From Liolophura sinensis (Eukaryota > Mollusca > Polyplacophora > Chitonida > Chitonidae), in contig NC_088295.1 of assembly GCF_032854445.1 (NCBI RefSeq), forward strand, positions 56,341,249 to 56,405,248: 64,000 nt of DNA, written 5' to 3'. Made by a program: the position numbers and the translations under genes. Position 1 is the stretch's first letter. Every line of letters begins with the position of its first letter. This document shows, piece after piece, positions 49,693 to 62,100 of the stretch. The notes below the pieces were generated by a model that worked only from the letters and a program-made list of their open reading frames with translations, did not search any database and was not told the origin of the DNA.

Positions 49693-50204
49693 TCATGACA
49701 TTAAAGACGACAGGACAGGATACAGCACAATATACATGTACTCCTGTCCGCCTGTATATAAACCACAAACTTCCTCGTTTTATGGCAAATGTGTGGGCAA
49801 TTACATTGACTTCGTCGCTGGGGGGCCTTCACAAATTGTTTCATAAGTATGATCAAAAACGATGACAGGAAGTTCTTTAAGTGAATCACGAGTGCATATC
49901 TGTATCACTGTAAAGCGTTCACGTACATTAACTTGCATTTAAAAATGGTAATTTAGCTGCTGGACAACTGTCACTGTATAATCCATTCTATCACAGAAGT
50001 TTATACGCCTAGTATGGAAGCCGGATAAAACCATCATTGTACCATCGTATCATCGTTCCATCGCCCGGCGTACTTAGTGTTAAGTATCCTTTACCTGAGG
50101 GCCTCAGTTTTCCCGCATTCCATCTCTAATCCCGATATGTTACACTTGATTGAAGTGCTAATTTAAATGGTTATTGTATAACGTAATACTCTTAACGTTT
50201 TCAG

Positions 50205-50508
50205 TTCATGGATAATAGCGAGTTTTATGAGTGGTGGACACCGGAGTGCCAGGGTACAATAAGCCACCGGCATTTAGGTATACATATATGTACACCATTT
50301 TGGTGGAAGACAAGTGGTCTTCAACAAGGGCATACTGTGCAAGCGTCCACAGGTGCGTCGTTATTGCCATTAATTAAGGCTACAAACAAATCTTGGTCCA
50401 GGGGAATCCACAAATTCCTCTTCCAAGGTCAAGATTGAACCCGCATCTCGTGCATGTGTTTTGACAACGGATGGTCACACATCTTAACCACTCGGCCACG
50501 CCTTATGT
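50205..50508 (-). mobile_element. tRNA-derived SINE, unit C copy
   Basis: Orthologue of 9150-9432, longer on its 3' side. Head GTGGCCGAGTGGTTAAGATG at about 50480-50500. Confidence 0.6.
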
Positions 50509-50619
50509 TCCACGCAAGTCGCAAGTTGCACTTTGATATTCATTACGGCGTGACCTTGAACTTGGTAGGTCATTAAAACCTAAGTATGGATTTCACAATT
50601 GCCCTAACATGACAACACA

Positions 50620-50790
50620 GAAGACAATATCCTGTCATAAGTGGGAAGGTCCCCGGCAACCTGCGGATGGTCATGGGCTTCCCTCGGGATCTGTGTTTCC
50701 TCCCATTATAGTGCTGGCCGCCGTCGCATAAGCGAAATACTCTGGAGTAAGGTATAAAACATTAATCAAATAAATCAAATGAAATAAACC
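50620..50790 (+). mobile_element. SINE fragment private to unit C
   Basis: 5' truncated copy starting GTGGGAAGGTC, core AACCTGCGGATGGTCATGGG, 3' end with AAATCAAATGAAATAAA. It sits at the point where unit C is deleted relative to A 9600-10420. Confidence 0.65.
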
Positions 50791-51904
50791 TGTAGACATT
50801 ATTCCCTATTTCAGTATTATGCTACTAGTTTGTCCCAAAATTGTTATGGACAAGGCAGGAATTAACAACAAAGATCTTAGACACGAATCATTTTAGTTGG
50901 GCAATGTTCCCGATAGTTTCCAGCACGGTGGAATTTATGAATTGTTGTTGTTTGTGAGCGTGGCGGAACATGAATTGCTTACACTGTGGTGGTACATAAG
51001 AATACCTTATTTCACTGCGGACTGTTTAAGGTAGTCAACCTATGAAACATCAAAAGGAGGAAAAACAAAACAATTGATATATTATCAAACCATTTTGCAT
51101 GAATTTATTAGAAGAATAAAACAACTTTGACAGCGAATAAAAGACAGAAATATGTTCAGGCAGAGAATAAGAAAGGGAGACAACTTCCTCGACTGCACAG
51201 CCCTAGTTAACTACGAAACTTGGAAATAACGAAAAAAAGAGAAAAAGAAAAAAAAAGAAAAAAAGAAAAAAAAAGGCAATGCTAGTCTGGTGGTTTTCAA
51301 CAAACAAGTATTGCGTAGGAACTAGATTACGGTTCAAACATATCAGATCACACTTTGTTTAATATACATTACTTATTATAACGTTGTTGAAAAGCGTTTA
51401 CTTGTATATGATGGTTTAAACCGTGCTAAAACGTACCGGTATTATTCGTTCATGTGTGTTTACAGGTGGCAAAAATCGCGCAGAGCTATAGGGAAACCAC
51501 CACGCCTTCTCACGTTCGTTGAGAAATTGTTTGAAATAAGGCTGCGGGTACACCAGAAATTACTTCTTTTGCGTATTTGCAGAACATCCAAAATCCCATC
51601 CACACAAAATTGTACCACCAGTTGTCACACTTTTACACTTTTAGATTACTTCATTTTCCAACTGGTTCATTTATTTCCTTTAATTTTAACTGAAAGCTAT
51701 CAACTCGTGAAAATACGACTTGATTTGAAGAACACGAGGACGCGGGCCATTGTGTAATGTCCACAAAGTCTGACACATGCGCGATTGTTCTGGCCGAGTT
51801 CCGAAAATAGGCCTCCTCCCAAAAGTTTGGGGATTTTTTGACGACGTGTTCCGAAAATTCTCAAGTAAATTCCATACTTTCTAGTCTCTCTTCAGGACTC
51901 TTCT

Positions 51905-51945
51905 GAGTCCGCTCGTCACACTCTAATTTGTTACTGAAAGTAGAT
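51905..51945 (-). pseudogene. Fragment of a gene M lectin exon
   Basis: Minus-strand frame SNKLECDERTQ matches HNKLECDEGTQ/H of gene M exon 2; 28 bp align with one mismatch to A 22032-22059, and ACTGAAA follows as in the gene. The rest of the exon is gone. It lies just inside the C-only 12.1 kb segment. Confidence 0.5.
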
Positions 51946-52390
51946 AACCAATGGAATAAATACAGGTATAATACTAGACACACAACAGTGAAAAATAAAT
52001 ATGATGGAAAAATTAAAAACAGGATAGTCAGGCTGCTTCCTTCATTGGTTAAGAACTTTTCAAAGATAATGTCCAACAGAAGGTTCTATGCGATGTTAAA
52101 CCCTAGCAGAAAGATAAACAATCCGGCTGGAAGGCATGAAGTCTTTTTAGGAATAACAGCGACAGCAAACTTGAGTGCAATGCTCTATAATTTACATATG
52201 AAGTAAGCGTATTTAATTCATCGATATTTTACACATTACTAAAGTACATTTTTACCTGTATGGTATGTGGGGTATATGTCATACAAAAGACTACATCATA
52301 GAGGCTAAAACAAAAACAATGATGACACTGTAATATTTGGCCAATGGTCACACATATTATCGATCAAATCTGGCCCCGTCTCAGTTTACA

Positions 52391-52748
52391 TTAGACCTTA
52401 TCAGTTTTCCCTGCCTCAAAGCTTTTGTTAGTTTACAGTGCCTCAGGCCTCTTCAGTTTACCATATCTCAGGCCTCTTGTCAGTTTATCTCAGGCCTCTT
52501 GTAGTTTACCGTACCTCATGCCTGATGTCAATTTACCGTGGATCGGGCCTCTTGTAAGTTTACCGTACCTAAGGCCTCTTCAGTTTACCATATCTCTGAC
52601 CTTATGTCAGTTTAGAGTTCCTCATGTCTCTTGTCGGTTTACTGTGGCTCGGGCCTCTTGTAATTTTACCGTACCGCAGGCCTCTTGTCAGTTTACCTTA
52701 CCGCATGCCTCTTGTCAGTTTACCGTTCCGCATGCCTCAGGTAAGGGT
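52391..52748. repeat. 27-bp minisatellite, ~12 degenerate copies
   Basis: Unit of the type CTCAGGCCTCTTGTCAGTTT plus ACCGTAC. Because 27 is a multiple of 3, a plus-strand frame (52425-52772) stays open and reads a 9-residue repeat; this is a by-product rather than evidence of a gene. Confidence 0.8.
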
Positions 52749-54253
52749 TTCATCCTAGCTTTCCTAGCTTAAATAGTAGGAAACTGCACGCCCCCTAGTG
52801 CCATGACTTGAGCAGAACTGGGGAAAAAATGCTGTGATGTTGAATCTCAATGTAGATAACACCAATTACAATATATTAGAACCAGTCCCACAGCTGCAAC
52901 CGTAGGGTTTGCGTAGGAAGTGTAATCTTTGAGCCAGGGAAAACACCAATCAGATATATAATGGATTCTGGGCACCCAGAGGAGACAGACAGCGAAGAGA
53001 CATCCGTAAGTTCTCATCTTGAAACCAAGCTAACCTTTTCAGATTAGATCTATATACGAAATGGCGACCGACATATTTCTACAACTAAAACACACGGCAA
53101 ATCAGTAATCTATGGCTCGGTCTACATGTCAGACATGGTTAAGCACAGATCAGATGTCAAATGTGATTTATGAGTCCAAGAATACACATTGTACTGAAAT
53201 GTACTGAACACTGAACAAAGACAGGAGGTTCCAAAGTAACGAGGACGCTTGATTATGAAGGCGACTATGTGAAATTCATATGTCGGAGCGAAATGTCCAA
53301 GAGATTGTTCTCGTTGCAATCTCCTCTTGTCTCTGCTGAAGTCATATCAGACCAAATGTAATACCCGGCGCGTTGAATCTCAATGTAGATAACACCAATT
53401 GTATAGTCCATTGTGTGTAGTGGCTGGTTGGACCTGAAATACATCATGGCGTTTAACAGTAGGCATTATTTATATATTTATCTATATATTTGATTGGTAT
53501 TTAACGCCACGATTGAAAAGCTTTCACTTATACGGTGGCGGGTGGGTGGAAGAAACGAACTTTCCCACGGCCAGGTCACGCATACACATGTACACAATTT
53601 TGGCGGTATACAGGTGGGCATTAGCAAACATTAGACTGCGTTAAACACTCGCACTAGCTTTATTATCAACAAAAAATCATCACATTTGTTAAGTTATAGG
53701 CGTGTACCAATGCAATAGAAGTTTCTGCCCAAAAACTTCCCCGGATTATGTTTCCCTTTTGTAATACAAAAGTTTTAAACATAAGGGGATTTTGCTTGAA
53801 GAAAAATTTGTAAGAAAACATTGTCTGTGTAACGATAAACTACTTTGCCTTTAGTAATCTACACTGAAAATTAAACATCTTGAAAAGAGGAATAGATGTA
53901 ATATTTTCTCTGAGTATAAAACGAATTCCAAAGAACAATCGCCCGAAGTTTTTCCTAACGCAAAGAACTTTCACCATAGTCTTGGATACTTTAATTTTCT
54001 CAACACTGCATGAGTTTTGTAACATAGTATCGCACATTCTGCCGCTTTTTTGTGCATTTGGTGTTCTTTTTTTTCTACCCATTAATTTAAACGGAATTTA
54101 GATTAGAAGAAAGTAAATGTTGAGGAAACCGAGCTGCCATCGCATGGCCAAATTAAGCCATGGCTGCTGGAAAGCTCATCACGCGCTAAGCCGCATGTAT
54201 CTCACGAGTACATCAGTGCTTTGGATGGCGGTTGAGGTAGATAGATCTATAGG

Positions 54254-54280
54254 TAGATAGATAGATAGATAGATAGATAT
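54254..54280. repeat. (GATA)n microsatellite
   Basis: About six to seven uninterrupted GATA repeats. Confidence 0.9.
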
Positions 54281-55804
54281 ACTTTTTATCGTTAGTTTAC
54301 AAAACAAATAAACATTAGCTCACAATGGCGCTATTATCAACGACCACCGGTATATTGTTTAAAGTTGATTTGCTGCATATGAATGTATTTCGTTACAAAA
54401 GAGTACAATGTTAAAGCCAGGGATGTAAGAAACCTGGTTCAGATGTACACAATGCCTCCGTTTTAATACACGAATTATTCATTCAAGATCCAACTCCTGG
54501 GCCATTGCATGGTAAGACACGTCAACCCTTACCTACCCGTTTCAGTTTTCATCATTATATGTGTAAAAAGTAAAATATATAATATGATAACTAGGTAATT
54601 GAGGAAGTGTGTGTGTTCGTGACGTTGTATCAGCTTGCGTTGTCACGCGTTGTCGTCACCTTCTCTCTTTGAGTAGAGCGGATATGACATGCCAATAGAC
54701 AGCTCATGACCGGTGTGATACATGGCGGATCTCGCACTGGGACTGTAATCGCTGTTTACAATACAGCTTAATTTCGATGTCACAAATTGTCAAAATGATG
54801 TTTACAATGGTGGGCGATATATAGGCCTATGCTCGAGCTGCATTGTCCAAACCCATTTACAATATGACTCAAAAATGTATTAATCAATATAAATGATTTA
54901 GTAGTAAAAGAGATCAAGGTATGCTAACTATATACATCGGTGGCGTAAAGGACCGTTTTTAGGAAAACAAGCAGGATGCAGCTGTAACGTAAACGATCGT
55001 ATTTGTCAAACTATCTATGTAGGGAAACAGCAATATAAAGAGGGAGGCTTAGCACAGTACGTCATATCCGGAATTTCCGACCATTGGTGGGAAATATGCA
55101 TAAAATAGTGGGTTATTAAGGAATATAATGTAAGCCTCCAAAAACGACCATACTTGCAACAATGACTACATGAGTAAATATAACACAGATTCATTTGAAT
55201 AAATACAAACAGCGGCAATGAATCAATCAGAAACAGGAGGGATGTTATAGCCTACAGCAGCAGTTCTTGTGACAGTTATTTTTTTAAATATTATTAGCGA
55301 TATTCTCCATACTATCTCACCTACACAACGGCACTTAAATTTATGGACCGTGAAATCCACAGAGCCTGGCCAGATTCACAAAAATATAGCTGTGAAGCAC
55401 ACAAGCGAAGGAGATCTGGTTTTGAACCCGCTATGCCTTTGATGTGGAATGAAGAAATAATATAACTATATAAACTATAGTACTGCTAAGAAACACATAT
55501 TTACTGAACATAGCTTTTTTTAACTAAACATCCGGACGCGTTTCTGAACTGTTAAAGAAAGGTTTCAAACCGAAACTCTTATTTCTGTATTGTGTATTTC
55601 TTGCGCAGTAAATCAGCTTCTAAGCAGATGTCAATAGAATACATGCCTACATGTAATACCGCACCAGTTCAGCGTAATCGGCGGAAATAGTAACCCGGAC
55701 TTAAGAACGGAAATGCCCGACAGGATGTCAACAGGATACGGGCATCCCCCTCATATAGATATTTTTGGCACACAGGAATCTTTTCACCATAGCTATTTAC
55801 GGGA

Positions 55805-55819
55805 GGGGGGGGGGGGGGG
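55805..55819. repeat. Poly-G tract (G15)
   Basis: Uninterrupted run of 15 G, preceded by GGGA; a G-quadruplex candidate and a likely assembly/sequencing trouble spot. Confidence 0.85.
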
Positions 55820-56150
55820 AGGAATAGAGCTCGGCAACAGAAAAGTTTCTGCAAAAAATACAGCATCAGATGAAAATATTAGTAAATATACTTCAATCTA
55901 TCAAAAAGACATAATAAGTAGACAAAACAATAAAAACCATGAAGATGAAGGAACTTGTGTACGACAGCGCATATAGAATTATTCTCCGTGATGTATCGAA
56001 CCTTTACCAGCAAGACGACGGCACAATACAACGGTCTTATTGTTCTTTTTAGAAATAACACATAATATGTTGTTATTAAAAATATTGGAATGAAAAAGGA
56101 TGTGACTACGTGTAGTAACCCGTGAACAGGAAGTAAGGTGCTACCCTGGA

Positions 56151-59100
56151 ATGGTCAGAACAACCATGGGCTTCAAGAGTTACATGTCGTTTTGGTTATC
56201 CCTCTACCTTACAAGCCAAGAACTGCCACATACCCAAGGTAAGATCTTGTTCGGCCCGCTGGTTGAATCTGATTGGTTTTATTTTTCTACAGTCTGTAAA
56301 AAAATTGCCGTTAAACCCGAAAAAGTGTGGGCTTATTTGTCATTTTGAAGGCCACACGGCCAGAAACCATTGCTGCTGTGAAATTGAAAACTGATCTGCA
56401 GATAGACCAACTGCTGCTCTGCATTTGTGTAGCATGCAATCATTTGGCTTCGAGGAATATTAAATTGCGTTTAAAGACTTGTGTTCAGGAACACGTTAGA
56501 TCAGTTTTAACGGTAACAATGTCTCGCTAGTAGGTGCCTATGACGACAGCCTTACTAGGCTGTCTACCACGCCTACGTTTTAATACACTATAGCTGTGTA
56601 TTTAGAGGAGCCTTATGAACAAAATCTTATTTCTTGGCTACCCCGAGCTATGGTTACGTAGAAAACATCTACGTGTATATTCTAACTTTGTGGTAAATAA
56701 TATTCTGCATGTGATTTACATTATCTTAACAAGTGTTTGTAATATAGAGCTAGTTAAAAGCTATTCTTCTTGGGTGTTTACCTTGGCACGGGAATACGTG
56801 TAGCTGTAAGAAACTTAACAACTTTATAATTATTATGCTCCAGATTTTTGTGTCACGCTTTCAGCTAAAACGACCACAGTGCAATTCATAAAACAGTGAC
56901 AGTAAAGACTTACATATATGGTCTAATTTTTTTGCCGAAAAAGGTGTACCTCTCATAAGAAGTGCACATCAGTCTAAAATCAGAAAAACGGTTGATTTCT
57001 CTTAAAGTTTGTACAGCGGTTAATGAACTAAAGTACATAATAGGGTGTTCAGGTAAAGCAGAAATAATTAGTTTTCTATATTGCTACTCAGTGTTCATTT
57101 AATATGGCAAGATTGTAATGGTTAGTGAGATATTGTTGTAATTCTTATATAACATATAGGCCTATATAACAGCAACTAAATAAAATGGTATCAGATTGGC
57201 AGCAGTTATATACGAATGTATTTCTTGACATACCAGCTGTGCTTCCTAACGATTGTTCATTGTCTTGTCCCGAAATAGGTTTGTTGTGGAACAGACACTG
57301 AAAATTATAGACATTTGTATACCACCCGTCAACCATATGCACATGCGTCAAAATATAGACATTTGTATACCACCCGTCAACCATATGCACATGCGTCAAA
57401 ATATAGACATTTGTATACCACCCGTCAATCATTTGCACATGCGTCAAAATATAGACATTTGTATACCATCCGTCAATCATTTGCACATGCGTCAAAATAT
57501 AGACATTTGTATACCATCCGTCAATCATTTGCACATGCGTCAAAATATAGACAATCGTATACCACCGTCATCGCAAAAATTCCTACGGCCAATTCGCAAA
57601 ATAACGTTCAACACAAATCACCTAAGAAAGTATATAAAGTACGAAATTAGAACAGATCCATGCAAAGAGAAGAGTCCAATGATTACCAAATGTTCTCGGC
57701 GAATAAATTAAATGATTATGCAGATTGTGTACATGTATCATGCCCGGTTATAAGTTGTGGGAGATGAAAATGTGTATCCCGGATGCGCTTTGAGTGCAAC
57801 TATTCATTTCTCCAAAATAACCTTCTACTTCAGCATTTAACACGCCGCAAGCTCCGGATTAAGCGGAATTAGACGCAGTTATCAAGTAGAGTGCCAGAGA
57901 TTGTGGACAGTGACACAGATTCTTCACTCTTTGTCCTTAAAAAGCGTAACATTGCATGCATTCTAGTTCTCTATGACATCTACGCATGTATAGTTGAAGT
58001 AGATATTTGCAACACAGAACAAGTCTTCAGAAGAAAACTGAGAGATGTCCGTTCTTTACCTATTTTAATTTGCAATCACACTGTGTTTAATTCAACCAAA
58101 GATAATTTTTAAGAATAATGGCATTGCAGGCTTTCCTTTAACACTTATTTACGGCTTAGAAAGTTTTCACTTTGATAGCTTATATTTGCGAAGCTATATG
58201 ACTCTTGTCTCTACTGTCTTTGCCGCGTTTATTTAGCTGTTTTTCTTTTTCATAATTTCTTATCTCTGCAGTGTTAGCGCTTTGGTTCAATGGGAGCCTA
58301 TGAACTGAATTAGATCAAATCGAATCAAATCAAGCCAAACCTTCTTCGTCTTAAACATCCGCCCAATAGTCAAATGATCTCACACATTTCTGTTCACAGG
58401 CAAAGACCCAATTTGTGTCTGGAAAGGGGCAAGTGGACATTGCCCTAAAGGCAATGGAGTTCTTATTACATCCGTTATGTCAGGATTGTGTCCAAACCGT
58501 ATCGATGAGCAAAGCATGACACTCGACCTGTGTACGCTTTCTGAAAGTTATGCTGTCTGTTGTTTGATATGTGGCGGTTAGGATGGAACACCAATAAAAT
58601 TACCGTGTAAAAGATTGAATGGAAATTTCTGTCAAAAGGGTATGTATACGTGGAACCATTTTCCCCGGAATGAATGCATAATTGATGTTCAACGCCACAT
58701 TATAAAAATATCAGTCACATCATGGCGAGAACCTGCCTGAACCAGAAGACGGCTTTTTATGGCAACAATTTAGTGTTTCCGAATTTAAGATGTATTAAAG
58801 CTGGTACTATATGTATTTACTTATTTATACCATTGTTGGTTAATGCCATTCTCAAAAACTGACCCTCTGAAAGCTTGAATCCTTTTCACGGTGGCTTTGA
58901 GTTTGTCAGATAACTGGTGAAGGGCGATAAGGTAACCAGTTTCCCTACTGAACAAACAAAACAAGTGAACAGCAATCAAATAAATGTATACATTATTTAT
59001 TATTGTTTTACACTGAAATGAAAATTCGTTTTGTTTCATTACATGTATGAAGGAAGGAGGATGGACAAAATTCTCGCGGACAAAGGCCCCGCGGATAAAT

Positions 59101-62100
59101 TCCACGCTGGACAGAAACCTCTCGATCAGTATTAAGAGCATTCAAAAATTAATATTTTTCTTTTGAGCTATAATATGCTCTGGTTTAAATTTCTAAATAA
59201 TCAAAATTTTTAAAATACATTTTTTATAGTGAGTACATAAAATTACATGAGATGCCTGTAAACCGACTCAAAATGGATACCTTATGGCAGCTGTGATGTG
59301 ATACTGTGAATCGTAGCAAGCTATAACTTGTATGTAATACTGAAATATTTCAGCCTCACAATTTGAGTATAATGGTTGATTAAACTTATATTTAACTTAT
59401 AAGTCACACTATATGAATTCCCGTCAACAAATATTTAACATCATGTTTGTTAGACTGTCGGATATATTTTGTCGGTAAATGAAGACAACGGGGCTTTTGT
59501 CCGCCGGGGCTTTTGTCCCGGATTCATGACGGAACTGTTTCCTGGATTTATGTTTAGGTTTACGACAGCGATCAGGTTTGCTCTTGTGTCAATGTCAGTT
59601 TTTTGTCTGTGCCCTGTCAGGTTTGTGCAAGTATCAATGCCAGGTTTCTGCATGTGTCAATGCCAGGTTTGTGTCTGTGCCAATGCCGGTTTTGAGCCTG
59701 TGTCAATGTCAGAATTGTGTTTGTGTCAATGCCAGGTTTGTGTCTGTATCAATGCCAGGTTTGTGCCTGTGTTATTGACATCTCTGTGCCGGTGCCAATG
59801 CCAGGTTTGTTCTTGTGTCAATGCCAGGTTTGTGTCTGTATCAGTGTCAGGTTTTTGTCTGTATCAGTGTCAGGTTTGTGTCTGTGTCAATGCCAGGTTT
59901 GTGCCTGTGTGAATGCCAGTTTTTTGCCTCTGACAATGTCAGGTTTGTGCCTGTGTTAATGTCAGGTTTGTTCCTGTGCAAATATCTGGTTTGTGCCAGT
60001 GTCAATGCCAGTTTTGTGCCTGTGTCATTGTCAGGTTTGTGCCTGTGTCAATGCCAGGTTTATACTTGTGTCAATGCCAGGTTTGTGCCTGTGTCAATAG
60101 CAAGCTTGTGCCTGTGTCAGTGCTAGGTTTCTTCCTGTGTCAATGTCAGACTTGTGCCTGTGTAAATGCTAGGTTTGTGCCTGTGTCACTGTCAGGTTTG
60201 TGCCAGTGTCAATGCCAGGTTTGTGTCTATGTCAATTCCAGTTTTGTGACTGTGTCAATGCAAGGTTTGTGTCTGTGTCAATGCCAGTTCTGTGACTGTG
60301 TCAATGTCAGGCTTGTGTCTGTGTCAGTGCCAGGCTTGTGACTGTGTCAATGTAAGGTTTCTGGCAGGTTTGTGACTGTGTCAATGCCAGGTTTGTGTCT
60401 GTGTTATTCACTCGTCTGTGTCTGTGTCAATGTTAGATTTGCTCCTGTATTAATGTCAGATTTGTGCCTGTATTAATGTCAGGGTTGTGCCTGTTTCAAT
60501 GCCAGTTTTTGGCCCGTGCCAATGTCAGGTTTGTGTCTGTGTCAGTGTCAGGTTTGTGCCTTCGTGAATGTCAGGTTTGTGCCTGGATCACAGTCAGGTT
60601 TATGGGAGAAAGTTTGCAGTCTCACAAACGGGAACCCAGTTGGGCAGGTGGCCTTAGTCATTACAGGCGACTTTTTATAGAACTCATTTGACGAGTAGCT
60701 TACATCCGTCACACTGGGGACAGGAAATGCTATTGATTACGACGTAAAGTACCAAATAAATACACATATAAATGAATGATGGAATTAACTAAGTAATAGT
60801 TCAGACTTGGTAAAAGAACAATTATGTGGTGTCTGTTTTTGTTGCAGTAAACTGTTCCTCTCATACGGCGCATGGACAGAAACCAGGTAAACTTCTTTCA
60901 CATGTAGCTACTTCAGAGAGTGAATATTCTATGCAGTCTTTATTTTATACGTGGATTTCCCATGGACGTTGCCTGCCTCCCTTCCACCATGATGCTGACC
61001 GGCGCCATATAAGTGAAACTTTCTTCAATACGGCGTAATACTTCTATCAAATGATTGAAAAAAATTAATAACCCTAATTACCACTATATCGACCTGTAAA
61101 TGCCTACCTCTTGCACCCCTTGGCCTTCCACTGTTATCGGTGAACATGAATCTTGACCAACATAGGAGTAAAGTGTAAGTAAAATTTCTGATCTTTCTGA
61201 GTGCTATCAAAACAAAACTGGGTAAATTTAATCATTTTTCTAGATGAAAAAGCGACGGCAAGAACATCTGTGATAGAGTCTCAAATGAGAACTAAAACGG
61301 CAACACTTCCGGTATTACCGCAAGTTACATCATCTTCCACGCTCACACTGACTCAGTCCTCAGGTGTAAGCACCACACTAATTTCTGCATCTTGTGAGAA
61401 AAGTACAGGTAAGTTCTGTTTCACTAAGTCTTAAAGCTAATGTGGTCATCAGTATTTAGCAATCTAGCCGTGAGTTTTATTTATTTATTTGATTAAGTTT
61501 TAACGTAATACTCAAGCGTTTCCCCATTCCTAGAGGCAAGTTAGTTTTAGTGGAGGAGGAAACCATGTAGCCATGCATACAGTAAACCACCTGCTATTGA
61601 CAAAAGTCACGTGATCTCTCGTTTACTTTATATAAGAACAATTAAGCGATCTGTGAACGCACGCGACCGCTTATTGTTACCAATAAGGGTACTCTGTTTG
61701 AAATTTGAAACCATATACATGTGGAATACTGTACATGTATAAAGAACAACAAGGTGGGGGTGTTCTGGATGGCCTTCGCTCCTACAGACTTCAAACAAAA
61801 TAAAGCAGTTTCTATAATACATTCAGTCGTGGGAATACCTGTAATCGTCTACACACGTATTAGCCGGCACATTCTTAGTTTCTCGTTGCATAACACAGAC
61901 ATTTCCTAAAACCATCTTTCCTCTGTATTCGAAGCTAGTTGTTGTAACATCAATTTTCCATGTGCTGCTTGCGGGTAGACAGAGGAAAGGTAATTCTGCA
62001 AAATTTCAGTCTTACCTGAGGAAGAGCTGATAAAATCACCACATGGGAAACTGACTGACTGTTTTAATAATGTATATGCTTGGAGATGAATACAAGAATA

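Larger units (their letters stand above)
48213..51628. other. Unit C left part, deleted relative to A/B
   Basis: Collinear with A 5701-11189 apart from two large deletions and two private SINEs (49463 and ~50620). Holds the intact distal first exon at 49195. An A-rich simple repeat occupies 51230-51275. Confidence 0.55.
51629..56150. other. C-only segment, part upstream of gene P
   Basis: No intact gene. Holds the lectin fragment, the 27-bp minisatellite, a 29-bp direct repeat pair (52839 and 53372), a SINE fragment at 53467-53600 (minus), a (GATA)n microsatellite at 54254-54280 and a G15 run at 55805-55819. The plus-strand frame 51928-52206 is unrecognised. Confidence 0.5.

Noticed and set aside
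52425-52772. 116-codon frame in the 27-bp minisatellite
   Set aside because: Repeat length is a multiple of three; degenerate and without domain.
57145-57711. Repeat proteins on both strands at the 48-bp minisatellite
   Set aside because: Openness is explained by the 48-bp unit length; no splice sites, start context or domain.
57891-58112. 73-codon plus-strand frame in gene P intron 1
   Set aside because: No acceptor or donor in the required phase, no recognisable domain.
59469-60341. Several overlapping Cys/Val-rich plus-strand frames
   Set aside because: By-product of the 23-bp minisatellite, which reads alike in all three frames.
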